From NCBI GenBank assembly GCA_023395595.1, contig JAEWYO010000037.1:1-64000 (forward strand): a stretch of DNA of 64,000 nucleotides. Reading direction: 5' to 3'. Below, piece after piece: positions 52,221-60,606 of this stretch. Origin of the DNA: Bacillota bacterium. GTDB lineage: Bacteria > Bacillota > Clostridia > Christensenellales > CAG-138. Both the position numbers and the translations under genes were made by a program. Position 1 is the first letter of the stretch; each line of letters starts with the position of its first letter. The notes under the pieces were generated by a model. The model saw nothing but the letters and a program-made list of their open reading frames with translations. It did no database searches and was not told the origin of the DNA.

Positions 52221-52910
52221 ATGGCAAAAAGATTCTGCTTTCTTTCAAAACCATATGAACAGCCGATGTATAAAGAAATCGAAGTTGAATTCGAATATTT
52301 TGCTGGTTTCGCTCTTTCCCAAAAACAAAAATCAATCAACTCTTTACATACTAGTATTCGCAAGTTCGATTCTGCATTAAAAGTTCTTGAAATATCTACA
52401 AAGTCACCTAGCTCCCTTGGTGTTGCTTTAAGCGCGTTTAATCTGCAGTTTGAAGATGAGCAAACAGGACGTGATTACCCTCTAGAGAATATTTTCCAAT
52501 CATCAAAGGTCTTTGCATCTGGAGGCCCTTATCGCGATTTACTAAACGTGCATCCGAAAGACGCGAAGAGAGATGAAAGACTTAGATCATCTGGGAAATT
52601 AGTCGCTTTTAATTTCAATAATGTAATTTGGGAAAATGATCCACCAACTATGTTTTATGACTGGATTTACATTAAGTCATTACACAGAGATAAAAAACTA
52701 GCAAAACAAATACTCGATTATGACGCATTTACAGACATTGAATTCAACCAAGAAAAGTCTATCAATTGTCAAGCAAGATCAGCGGCAATATTTGTAAGCT
52801 TAGCGAGACTCGGTAAATTGGAACACGTGCTAAACAACAAAATAGATTTTAGAAAAATCTATTCGAGCAAACAGAACAGCAGCTTACAGATGTCTCTGTT
52901 TGACGTTTGA
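52221..52910 (+). CDS. NADAR-type antitoxin of DarT1
   Basis: 229 residues. KVFASGGPYRDLLNVHPKDA, DERLRSSGKLVAFNFNNVIW, MFYDWIYIKSLH and FNQEKSINCQARSAAIFVSL match the DarT1-associated NADAR family, which removes ADP-ribose from guanine in DNA. The ATG at 52221 follows GAAGGAGAAAAAATGAT. It sits one base after the toxin gene. The N-terminal 80 residues are additional and beta-like. Confidence 0.85.
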   Translation: MAKRFCFLSKPYEQPMYKEIEVEFEYFAGFALSQKQKSINSLHTSIRKFDSALKVLEISTKSPSSLGVALSAFNLQFEDEQTGRDYPLENIFQSSKVFASGGPYRDLLNVHPKDAKRDERLRSSGKLVAFNFNNVIWENDPPTMFYDWIYIKSLHRDKKLAKQILDYDAFTDIEFNQEKSINCQARSAAIFVSLARLGKLEHVLNNKIDFRKIYSSKQNSSLQMSLFDV

Positions 52911-53074
52911 ATATTATCCGCAGCACTATTTCCCATGCTAAGCATTGACGGCAGGCTATATTGAACGCAAAACAAGTGTTTATAACCTTGTGGTGACTGG
53001 GATAATTGTCGGATAGACTCCTTCCGCGCGAAAAAAACACGGCATATATGAAGAACAAAGGTGGAGGTTAATTA
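52911..53074. other. spacer between DarT1-NADAR and the 836-residue gene
   Basis: 164 bp without a gene. No clear promoter or terminator is visible; AAAGGTGGAGG at its 3' end is the ribosome-binding site of the next gene. Confidence 0.4.
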
Positions 53075-55585
53075 ATGATAAACAAAGAGTTTGAATCCCT
53101 TGATGCCGTAAAAGATAAACACGATAACACGCCCAAGGATACTGAAAGTAATGCTATTGTAATCCTCCCAGCAAGCAACAAGAAAAACTCGGAAGGCAAG
53201 AACAAGCTACTTGTACCCATTAAACCCATATTGCCGGAAATTCTGAAGAAAAGAACAGAGCAGTATCCAATGCCGATGCTGACCTATGCTCCGATTGACT
53301 CTTCACATTATTCGTTTTCCTATGATTTGGATGAGACAGTTTCCTTCCGTATGGATGAAGCTGAAAACACTACGAGAGTTAACGATTTTGTCGAAGCGGA
53401 ATATTCTGAATATGTACCGGAATCTGACAAAGTCTATTATGCAATTGCCGCAGCTAGCGGTATCTTGACGGGTGCATTGAGCTCTATCAAGTTGTCCGAA
53501 GAACAGCTGAGGAAAATCGATGAATTCAAGAAAAAAGACTGGCAGCCGATAGTAATCTATGTTGCGGAACTAGTTGGTTGCAAGACAAAGGACTACAAGG
53601 CTGCCTCCAGATATTTGGTTGACCAGGCGGTTCGCAAGATAATCAATAATGAACCCGTGAAGGAGTATTTAACTAATCTTGCGGCTCATCCTACTATAGC
53701 GGGCTTAGTTTTCTCTATGATTGTACAGTTTTCGGGGAAACAGCTCACTATTTCCGAATCTGGAGAAATCAAGGCTTCTAAGCTACCAAAATACTATTAT
53801 GTTGGCGATACGAATTCGGAAAAGATTGTTAGCGCTATTCTGTATTGGCTATTTACACTTGCTGCGAATCAGGCGCTTAGCAAGCGGTCAATTATTGATA
53901 ACCTTGGGGTGCCGTTGGAATTAATTAAAGCAGTCAAAGCGTTCGTGAATATTCCGTTTATCAAGAATATACCCAACAGTTATGAAGAGGCAGAAGAACA
54001 ATTTTCAAACTGGCTGAGAAATACTATTAGCGGGGCAGAACTTGTTTCCGATGAAGACGATGAGAGACAGCAGAAACTTATTCTCAATCTAATGAAAATC
54101 GTGTTGGAACTCGGAAATGATGCCTTCCCAGTCTTGATAAATGAGTGCGTAGTACGAAGCCTGTACATTCTTGTTCGCCTTTGCGATGTCATAAAAGAAA
54201 AAAACGTTACATCATTTGAAGAATTGCGAAGCATCCCAGCGATGCTCGTTCTGCCACAGAATAATAGGATTCTATCCAAAATGTGCCTAGTGGCGAGTGC
54301 CTCGTTTGTCGGTGTCAATCTCTCTATTGCGGCTTTAAAAGCTATCTCCGCCAAGAAAGCAGGAGACAGAAAGTTCTTATCTGCATTCCTGACTGAGGTA
54401 AACATTGCAGGTGTTGGACGATTTGTTTTCGCGTGCATAGCAGATAGTAAATACTGGGGCGATGATATCAAGCCTAGATTCCAACGCAAACCTCATTCCC
54501 ACAAAAAGGAAGACAATTCGAATGATTGGACGGATGATGAATCGTCATTCACGCCTTTGGCGTTGGATGCCATACAAGCCAGACTACTTTACTGCTTCGA
54601 GAATCTATGCGTGATAAAAGATATTGAAAAAACAGCGGATACCAATGATTCTAAAACAAAGAAAACTTGGTTAGCATATTGGCGCAATTGCATCGTTTCT
54701 GGTGCCGGCATTCCAGCCGAAGTACAGGATCAGTATTTTATCGAAGATGAAACCCTTCTTTACGATGGAATTTATGAGCTTTCGAAAAACAAGGATAATT
54801 TCGGCTGGTTCTATCTCCTTACACAGGAACTTGCATTATTTACGCCATATTTCTCTCTTGGCAACGAGGATGACGCAAAGTACAAAAAACTGAAGCAGCA
54901 GTACGACTATGTTTCCGATCAGTTTGTCCGCAGACAGACGATTGTAAGCCAAGCGGAAGTTGATGCAGTTCTTAGTACCTACAAGAAAAATCACAACTAC
55001 ATTAGTGGGAAAACGACCATGTTAATAGCGACGGCTGTTGGCGGTTCTTTAGTTATTGTGATTACGGGCGGACTAGCTCTAACATTTGCACCTGGAATAG
55101 CCGCGATGGTTGCAGGTGAAGCTGTCGTTGGTTTACATGGGGCGGCGCTGACAAGCGCAAGCCTTGCTTTTGTTGGCGGCGGATCTCTTGCTGCAGGCGG
55201 TCTAGGTATGGCAGGTGGCACAGCTATCATCACCGGTGGCGGTGCACTTATCGGTCTTGCTAGCACGGGAGGTGTATCCGCTGCATCCTTCATGATGATG
55301 GCAACAAGCGAATTCTGGATCCGGCAAGGCGCAAAGCTGTTGACCTACTGCAAGTGTATCCTATGCGATACGCTCAAAGACAATGTATCTCTCAAAAGAA
55401 TTCTCCTTCAGGTAACAAAGGTTGAAAAGGAGACAGAAGAAGAACTTCAGGCTTTAAAAACCGAGGATAATGAGCTCGATAATGATTATGTGAAAAAACT
55501 GAAAGAATATCACACGTATTTGACAAAGGTTCATAAAGAGTTGCAGAAATACGCAACGCATAATGAAGCTGAAAAGGAGAATTAG
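53075..55585 (+). CDS. uncharacterised 836-residue protein with glycine-rich membrane segment
   Basis: N-terminal 60 residues are polar. Residues about 125-300 include YYAIAAASGILTGALSSIKL, LTNLAAHPTIAGLVFSMIVQ and KIVSAILYWLFTLAANQA, a pattern I recall from large uncharacterised bacterial proteins. Residues about 645-745 are extremely hydrophobic and Gly-rich, with two or more helices (SLVIVITGGLALTFAPGIAA, then SASLAFVGGGSLAAGGLG). The C-terminal 90 residues are coiled coil. GGTGGAGG precedes ATG 53075. Its position after DarT1-NADAR suggests defence; a membrane-damaging effector is an inference. Confidence 0.75.
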   Translation: MINKEFESLDAVKDKHDNTPKDTESNAIVILPASNKKNSEGKNKLLVPIKPILPEILKKRTEQYPMPMLTYAPIDSSHYSFSYDLDETVSFRMDEAENTTRVNDFVEAEYSEYVPESDKVYYAIAAASGILTGALSSIKLSEEQLRKIDEFKKKDWQPIVIYVAELVGCKTKDYKAASRYLVDQAVRKIINNEPVKEYLTNLAAHPTIAGLVFSMIVQFSGKQLTISESGEIKASKLPKYYYVGDTNSEKIVSAILYWLFTLAANQALSKRSIIDNLGVPLELIKAVKAFVNIPFIKNIPNSYEEAEEQFSNWLRNTISGAELVSDEDDERQQKLILNLMKIVLELGNDAFPVLINECVVRSLYILVRLCDVIKEKNVTSFEELRSIPAMLVLPQNNRILSKMCLVASASFVGVNLSIAALKAISAKKAGDRKFLSAFLTEVNIAGVGRFVFACIADSKYWGDDIKPRFQRKPHSHKKEDNSNDWTDDESSFTPLALDAIQARLLYCFENLCVIKDIEKTADTNDSKTKKTWLAYWRNCIVSGAGIPAEVQDQYFIEDETLLYDGIYELSKNKDNFGWFYLLTQELALFTPYFSLGNEDDAKYKKLKQQYDYVSDQFVRRQTIVSQAEVDAVLSTYKKNHNYISGKTTMLIATAVGGSLVIVITGGLALTFAPGIAAMVAGEAVVGLHGAALTSASLAFVGGGSLAAGGLGMAGGTAIITGGGALIGLASTGGVSAASFMMMATSEFWIRQGAKLLTYCKCILCDTLKDNVSLKRILLQVTKVEKETEEELQALKTEDNELDNDYVKKLKEYHTYLTKVHKELQKYATHNEAEKEN

Positions 55586-55685
55586 TATATGGAGAATACT
55601 GATTCTCCGATTCCAAAGACGGATATATCAATCGAGTAATAATGCAAATTGTTCGCATAACAAAAAAAGATGATAAATTTTGGAT

Positions 55686-55723
55686 TTGGTTTACTTTGGT
55701 TTACTATTATTAAATGATATAAT
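55686..55723 (+). promoter_or_regulatory. promoter with 10-bp tandem repeat before the MazF-like gene
   Basis: TTGGTTTACT occurs twice in direct succession (55686-55695 and 55696-55705). A perfect TATAAT follows at 55718-55723 with a weak -35 (TTTGGT, 55695-55700) 17 bp upstream. The repeat overlaps the -35 and could be an autoregulatory operator for the toxin-like gene at 55750. Confidence 0.6.
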
Positions 55724-55749
55724 AGAGCCATTGTTGGTGGAGGTTCCAT

Positions 55750-56478
55750 ATGAAAGTAGTCGACCATGCATTTCTAAGACAAGAAAAAGTTAATCCTGCA
55801 AGCAAAACATCCGGTTGCGTAAAGTGCCAAAATTCAATGGATCAGCTTACAAAAACTTTAGATAATACCGATGAATTGATTCGAAACGATTTCACGAAAT
55901 TCGAATTGCTATTATGGATTGAGTCAAATGAAGTCTATATCAAGAGAAAGAGAACATACTTCAAAAACACATATAGTTTGAGAGATATTATTCTTATTGA
56001 TCTAGGGCAAAATCCTGGTAATGAACTATCATATGAGCATTTTGCAATTGTACTGAAAAACGCATATGATAAAATGTTTGTGGTTCCTTGTTCATCGAGT
56101 AAAATTAAAAGGGCGTATAATCCAAAAACAGGAACTCTATACGATGAGTATTTAGTTGGGGATGTAGCAGATGGATTTTCAAAGAAGACCGTTATTATGA
56201 CCAGAGACGCAAAATGGATTAGTAAGTCAAGAGTCTTGAAAAAAACTGGAACTGTTTCCAAGCAACTGTTTGACCTATTGTATGACCAAATATTTTTTGA
56301 TCTGTTTGAACCTCGGCATTATTTACTTGGTGTAATCAAACATAGTAATGCTGACTTGACAAGCAAATTGAATTTAGCTAACAGTGAAAAGGATAAGTTG
56401 TCAGATGCGATTGACGAATTAAGAAAACAACTTTCTACTTTAGAATCCGAAATAAGAAGACTCAAAGGCGACTGTTAA
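55750..56478 (+). CDS. MazF/PemK-like protein with C-terminal coiled coil
   Basis: 242 residues. After an 70-residue extension with a CxxC (CVKCQNS), a PemK/MazF-like core follows: RDIILIDLGQNPGNELSYEH, FAIVLKNAYDKMFVVPCSSS and VIMTRDAKWISKSRVLK. The end (SEKDKLSDAIDELRKQLSTL) is coiled coil. MazF/PemK proteins are RNA-cleaving toxins. No antitoxin gene lies beside it. GGTGGAGG precedes ATG 55750. Confidence 0.8.
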   Translation: MKVVDHAFLRQEKVNPASKTSGCVKCQNSMDQLTKTLDNTDELIRNDFTKFELLLWIESNEVYIKRKRTYFKNTYSLRDIILIDLGQNPGNELSYEHFAIVLKNAYDKMFVVPCSSSKIKRAYNPKTGTLYDEYLVGDVADGFSKKTVIMTRDAKWISKSRVLKKTGTVSKQLFDLLYDQIFFDLFEPRHYLLGVIKHSNADLTSKLNLANSEKDKLSDAIDELRKQLSTLESEIRRLKGDC

Positions 56479-56502
56479 TTCCGAATGATTGTAATAAAAA
56501 TA

Positions 56503-56531
56503 TTGACATGTCCAATAGCAAATAATATAAT
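56503..56531 (+). promoter_or_regulatory. strong promoter for a small RNA
   Basis: TTGACA (56503-56508) and TATAAT (56526-56531), both perfect, with 17 bp between. It starts 25 bp after the MazF-like stop, and no reading frame follows on this strand before a terminator. Confidence 0.88.
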
Positions 56532-56537
56532 CTAATT

Positions 56538-56618
56538 ACATAAGGCGGATATGCCGTTTGTACTCTAATTGAGTCGTGTGTAGAATACCTCCAATTTGTT
56601 GGGGGTATTTCATTTTTT
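56538..56618 (+). ncRNA. candidate small RNA of about 80 nt
   Basis: Bounded by a consensus promoter and an intrinsic terminator (AATACCTCC 56584-56592 paired with GGGGGTATT 56601-56609, then TTTTTT). The body has a hairpin GGCGGATATGCC and a segment GTACTCTAATTGAGTCGTG with ACTC/GAGT pairing. No start codon with ribosome site is present. It could be an RNA antitoxin or an orphan antitoxin-like RNA; no Rfam search was possible. Confidence 0.6.
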
Positions 56619-56816
56619 ACACAATTTAATCTGCAAACACTTGGTTTAGGGTTGTCCGCAATGTTAAATTTTTTAAAGCTGAAGGTATGACCACCGAACC
56701 GTGCAGCTTTGTCGAGCACCTGTCCGAGACGCAGTGTTGCGCGTGCCTGATCATGGATAACAACTTGACCGGGCACCCGCCGTGTGATTGTTGACTTTGC
56801 ACCCGCTAACGCAATT
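56619..56816. other. junction segment with possible gene remnant
   Basis: About 200 bp. On the minus strand an open frame (positions about 56650-56816) reads ITRRVPGQVVIHDQARATLR then LGQVLDKAARFGGHTFSFKK and looks like protein-coding sequence, with a composition different from its surroundings. It has no supported start and may be a leftover of the gene into which the downstream element inserted. Confidence 0.3.
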
Positions 56817-56843
56817 TGCACCCCCTAAACCCAAGGGGGTGCA
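56817..56843. terminator. bidirectional terminator at the end of the serine recombinase gene
   Basis: TGCACCCCC (56817-56825) pairs with GGGGGTGCA (56835-56843). The recombinase stop codon lies in the stem-loop. T-rich sequence follows on the plus strand only loosely, so efficiency is uncertain. Confidence 0.6.
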
Positions 56844-58315
56844 TTTCTATCAAAATAAGCGTTCTTTGCCAACTGACCCTTAGGCAAACTATTTTGCCCA
56901 ATAGGGTAGGTAGATTGACCATCTTGTGTGTTATACAGGATGGTCATTTTATCGTCATAGAGGTAAATGCGATTCACCAATACGTTGATCAAAGTCTTCC
57001 GATATTTGATATCGTTGATATCGCCGTCTTTGAGTTTGTGTAAAAAGAATCTCACTTCTTGTATCGTAAGCACATGATGCTTGGAGGATTCTTCAGCAAT
57101 TGCTTTCTCAAGTTGCTGCTTTTCCTGTTGACGAACTTTGATTTGCTCGGCAATCACATCTATCACTTGCCCGGATTCCAATGCTTTGACAAGGTTGTGT
57201 GTTGCCTTCTGATTCTCTTTAAGAAGACGTTCAAACCGCTTCAATTCACTAGAATCGCGCTCTTGCTCAGAAAACTCAACAACAGCTTTTGCAATGATAT
57301 TGATTCTTTCGGTAGTCAGTAGTTTTCTTGTTTCGGTAACAACGAGGTCTTCAATCCAATCCTTACTGACAGCCTTTTTCACGCACTGATTCTTGCGGGC
57401 TTGCACACAGGAGTAGTAGTAATACTTTTTGCCGCTCTGACCAGCCCCACTCAACCCTGTCATCATGCTTTGGCAATGTCCACAGAAAAGCTTGGTGGTC
57501 AGAATATATTCGGCTTTTGCCTTTGATCGGGCAGGAGCTTTTTTATTTTTCTCCATTATCAACTGTACCTCGTTGAACAGTTCATCCGAAATAATCCTCG
57601 GGACCCCATCTTTGATTTCCAGATCGTTGTATGTGTAAATTCCGATATATCTCTTATTGGTCAATATTCGGCGTAAGCTGCATTTGTTGTATGGGTTGCC
57701 TCGAGAGGTGGTGATGTTGAGATTGTTAAGATATCGCTCGATATCAGCCATTGTTGAACCGTTGGCATACATTTGAAATATCTTCTTTACAGTAATTGCT
57801 TCTTCGTCATTAACCTGAAGATGCTTGCTCTCATCAACCCGAAACCCAAGTGCAAGATTGCCACCTGTGACGAGGCATTTTTCTGCATTCAATGCCATTC
57901 CCCGCGAGATTTTTTGAGATAATTCGGCGGAATAATACTCTGCCATGCTTTCTAAAACACCTTCAATTAGAATCCCGCTGGCATCATCGGAAATGTTTTC
58001 ACGCGCTGAAATGACGCGCACATCATTCTTCTTCAGCTTTGCCTTATATGTTGCACTATCAAACCGATTTCGTGCGAAACGATCAAGTTGGTAAACCAGT
58101 ACATACTTGAAGTGTTTCTGCTTGCTGTCCTCGATCATGCGAAGGAATTCAGGCCGTTTATCTGTGGTGCCGCTGATGGCACGGTCTATGTATTCATGGA
58201 TTACGTTATAGTCGTTTTGTTTTGCAAAATCATAGCAAGCTTTCAATTGTCCTTCTATGGATTGCTCGTTTTGATTATGAGAACTGAAACGGGCGTAGAT
58301 GACGATGTTGGTCAT
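56825..58315 (-). CDS. large serine recombinase of the 57-61 kb element
   Basis: 496 residues. NIVIYARFSSHNQNEQSIEG carries the catalytic Ser; VYQLDRFARNRFDSATYKAK and GILIEGVLESMAEYYSAELS follow. The recombinase domain has GNLALGFRVDE, the zinc ribbon CGHCQSMMTG with a later CVQARKNQC, and a coiled coil near 390-430. It is unlike the two prophage recombinases. It overlaps the XRE gene by 4 bp, so they form a leftward operon. It is probably the integrase of a separate element. Confidence 0.93.
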   Translation of the reverse strand: MTNIVIYARFSSHNQNEQSIEGQLKACYDFAKQNDYNVIHEYIDRAISGTTDKRPEFLRMIEDSKQKHFKYVLVYQLDRFARNRFDSATYKAKLKKNDVRVISARENISDDASGILIEGVLESMAEYYSAELSQKISRGMALNAEKCLVTGGNLALGFRVDESKHLQVNDEEAITVKKIFQMYANGSTMADIERYLNNLNITTSRGNPYNKCSLRRILTNKRYIGIYTYNDLEIKDGVPRIISDELFNEVQLIMEKNKKAPARSKAKAEYILTTKLFCGHCQSMMTGLSGAGQSGKKYYYYSCVQARKNQCVKKAVSKDWIEDLVVTETRKLLTTERINIIAKAVVEFSEQERDSSELKRFERLLKENQKATHNLVKALESGQVIDVIAEQIKVRQQEKQQLEKAIAEESSKHHVLTIQEVRFFLHKLKDGDINDIKYRKTLINVLVNRIYLYDDKMTILYNTQDGQSTYPIGQNSLPKGQLAKNAYFDRNAPPWV

Positions 58316-59034
58316 TTGTTATCTCCTTTATGCTGCTCTTTTCGCACTCGCTTTTGATATTGATTGTGCTCGGTTCGCCTCTCGCTTCTGCGGATTTTAT
58401 ATTCATCATCCTCACGCAAATCAACTAAAAATTTATTGATGTCAAGTAGCAATATATTTGAAACGGTATCAGCATTGACCTCGACATTACGTGTTATCTG
58501 TTTACCTCGCATCATATTTTGAATAGAGAAGCTTGCAGAATCAGTGTCATAAAGTAAGTAATCATTAATCATATTTAATAATCCGGGAGAAAATACTCTC
58601 CCAGTTGAAGCTATCGTCTCGTTATCTTTTCGATAGTGCTCATTGTAGCCAGTACTTTCGATAAGCTTATTAATGGTATCAATTAAATCAGGCCTTCCTG
58701 CAAAATTCGATCTTAGCACCATAGTTAATTGTTCTAGCGTTACAATGGACTTTTTTGATAATCCTAACATTTTTTCAATATCTTTGTACTGGGGCTTTAA
58801 ATAATCTGACTCACCCAAAAGGTATTCATATGAACAATTTAATGCTTTTGATGCATTTATCAAAAAAAGCAAATCAGGAACAGTCCTACCTTGTTCATAC
58901 TTACTAATGGTCTCTCTTTGCACGCCTATCATATCAGCAAGCCTCTCTTGACTTAGTTGACACTCTTTTCTTCGCGCTACTAAGCGGTTGCTAAACTGAA
59001 TTCCAAAATCGATACGATTGGTAATATTAGACAC
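58312..59034 (-). CDS. XRE-family regulator of the 57-61 kb element
   Basis: 240 residues. Helix-turn-helix near residues 15-70: LVARRKECQLSQERLADMIG and ETISKYEQGRTVPDLLFLIN. The remaining part is helical and has no peptidase motif. GTG 59034 is chosen because GGAGG lies 5 bp upstream. It overlaps the recombinase gene and probably controls it. Confidence 0.85.
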   Translation of the reverse strand: MSNITNRIDFGIQFSNRLVARRKECQLSQERLADMIGVQRETISKYEQGRTVPDLLFLINASKALNCSYEYLLGESDYLKPQYKDIEKMLGLSKKSIVTLEQLTMVLRSNFAGRPDLIDTINKLIESTGYNEHYRKDNETIASTGRVFSPGLLNMINDYLLYDTDSASFSIQNMMRGKQITRNVEVNADTVSNILLLDINKFLVDLREDDEYKIRRSERRTEHNQYQKRVRKEQHKGDNK

Positions 59035-59159
59035 AAAAACCTCCAACAAATAGTTTAATGAATGAGAGTGAATGGTAATAGAACAATCATTATGAATGAA
59101 TTATAGTTTATTTACCGTGATGCGTAAAGCATCAACTCTTCAGAAGGGAGGAATCAAAA

Positions 59160-59291
59160 ATGTCGGAATGCAACAGCGACCGTAAAATATGCGAGCAACT
59201 GGCGCGCTGTTTGTATTCAGATATTCGAGGATATATTAGCGAGCATCAATCCGAATTTGAACAATGGGTGAAAGAAGAAAGAGAGGAATAG
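59160..59291 (+). CDS. small acidic protein of the element
   Basis: 43 residues, CEQLARCLYSDIRGYISEHQ followed by an acidic end. GAAGGGAGGAATC precedes ATG 59160, a very good ribosome-binding site, and it is divergent from the XRE gene. Such small helical proteins are frequent in clostridial mobile elements. The function is unknown. Confidence 0.6.
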   Translation: MSECNSDRKICEQLARCLYSDIRGYISEHQSEFEQWVKEEREE

Positions 59292-59294
59292 ACA

Positions 59295-59414
59295 ATGGAT
59301 AGAAGACTTGACGCGCAAAACGCTAGAGTTCACGTTAAGACATTTGGAGAGCTTTTTGTGCGGATACGAGAATCTGCGTCAGCAACAATGAAAGAGCACT
59401 CTACGCCGCGCTAA
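59295..59414 (+). CDS. possible small protein or remnant
   Basis: 39 residues (MDRRLDAQNARVHVKTFGEL), beginning 3 bp after the preceding stop with AGAGAGGA just before that stop. After its stop another frame reads RALYAALKGSDTYEQ, so a frameshift may have broken a slightly longer gene. No assignment is possible. Confidence 0.4.
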   Translation: MDRRLDAQNARVHVKTFGELFVRIRESASATMKEHSTPR

Positions 59415-59490
59415 AAGGCTCTGACACATACGAACAAACTCATAACTGGTAGCTATTACAATAATAGATCCGAAATTTGCGATAAAAACC

Positions 59491-59519
59491 TTTACAGGTT
59501 GTATTAAGTGTGATATAAT
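59491..59519 (+). promoter_or_regulatory. promoter of the replication-protein gene
   Basis: TTTACA (59491-59496) and TATAAT (59514-59519) with 17 bp spacing. A hairpin with a T run begins 24 bp after the -10 box, so initiation here would meet an attenuator before the gene. Confidence 0.8.
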
Positions 59520-59543
59520 ATATATAAATTAAAAGTGCTTTTG

Positions 59544-59582
59544 GAAGCGAGTAGCCCGGTCGGGCGAACAGCTTCTTTTTTT
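59544..59582 (+). terminator. attenuator-like terminator in the leader of the replication gene
   Basis: GAAGC (59544-59548) pairs with GCTTC (59571-59575) outside an inner GCCCG/CGGGC hairpin (59553-59557 with 59560-59564), followed by TTTTTTT (59576-59582). The short transcript from the promoter at 59491 would be about 55 nt. Leader attenuation is common in plasmid copy-number control. Confidence 0.75.
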
Positions 59583-59607
59583 GCGTTCAGAATTTTAAGG
59601 GATTGGC

Positions 59608-60606
59608 ATGTGTATGAAAAAGACAAGAATAGTTCGGAGTAACGCTAGGCAAGGAATAGACTGCTGTATTATAGAGGCTGTAATGAAAAATAGAACAGCT
59701 AATTTGGTGGAGCAGCAGTTGATTACTGGACAGGGAAGAAAATTTGGAACGTTTGAAGTTAAGGACGAGAAATTAATAATCAAATTGATTTTGCCGTTGT
59801 TCTTAAGAGAAAATAACATTCAACCGTTTTCATGGAAAGACTTGGGAAGCCTCTCAGCGATTTTGAGTGACTGCAAGACGCAGATCGAAAGAGTTTTAGG
59901 AAAAGTGCTTGATAGCAAAGTGAAGTCGGTAGAGGTGAACATAACTCAAAAAGTAAGCGGAAACGCTACGCAATCAGAAGTCCTGAATCTATTAAATCAT
60001 GCTTTCTTAACTTTGAAACGAGATAATGTAAAGTATGTTAGTACATGCATGAGTTGCCGATACAAAGAAGTAGCAAATACTATTATTTTCAGGGAACCGC
60101 AATATTACGTTTTGAAAGCATACGATAAAACGAAACAGCAGAAAAGGGAACAAACTGAACAGAAGGAAGCGTCTGAAACCGTACCGCACGGACTGCTGCG
60201 AGTAGAAATCATTATGCTAGATCGCGTACTTATGAAACTGTTTGGTAAAAAGAGAACATTATCAAACGTCTTTTCACGCAAAGGATTTTTGTTACTCTTG
60301 ATGGAATACAAACGAATCTTTTGTGATGAAATCAGAAGTAAACGGATAATACCATACCTGAACTACTGCGTGAATCATCTGTATGAATCATTATGTGAAA
60401 CGGATGATCCGATTTCAACAATAGCAAAAGAACGCGAGTTGTTACCTGACAGAGAAGTTCTATATAGGGCGTTGAAGAAATGGAAAGAAAAGAAAGGTGA
60501 GTCGATACATAATCTCCGAAGAGAGGTCAACAAATATACCGAGATATATGGTCTGCCTCAAGACACGGTTATGACGATTCGAGATTTTAGAAGAGCTTGC
60601 GGGTAA
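59608..60606 (+). CDS. replication initiation protein-like (gene II/X type)
   Basis: 332 residues. YYVLKAYDKTKQQKREQ near residue 170 and HGLLRVEIIMLDRVLMK near 195 resemble the YDK and LRxE motifs of filamentous-phage gene II/X and related plasmid replication proteins. The C-terminal third is helical and basic. ATG 59608 follows AAGGGA; ATG 59614 is also possible. Behind an attenuator and next to a recombinase, it suggests an element that replicates after excision. Confidence 0.6.
   Translation: MCMKKTRIVRSNARQGIDCCIIEAVMKNRTANLVEQQLITGQGRKFGTFEVKDEKLIIKLILPLFLRENNIQPFSWKDLGSLSAILSDCKTQIERVLGKVLDSKVKSVEVNITQKVSGNATQSEVLNLLNHAFLTLKRDNVKYVSTCMSCRYKEVANTIIFREPQYYVLKAYDKTKQQKREQTEQKEASETVPHGLLRVEIIMLDRVLMKLFGKKRTLSNVFSRKGFLLLLMEYKRIFCDEIRSKRIIPYLNYCVNHLYESLCETDDPISTIAKERELLPDREVLYRALKKWKEKKGESIHNLRREVNKYTEIYGLPQDTVMTIRDFRRACG

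Noticed and set aside
55589..55639. 16-codon ORF after the 836-residue gene
   Set aside because: It overlaps no motif, and at this length it cannot be distinguished from chance although GGAG lies upstream.
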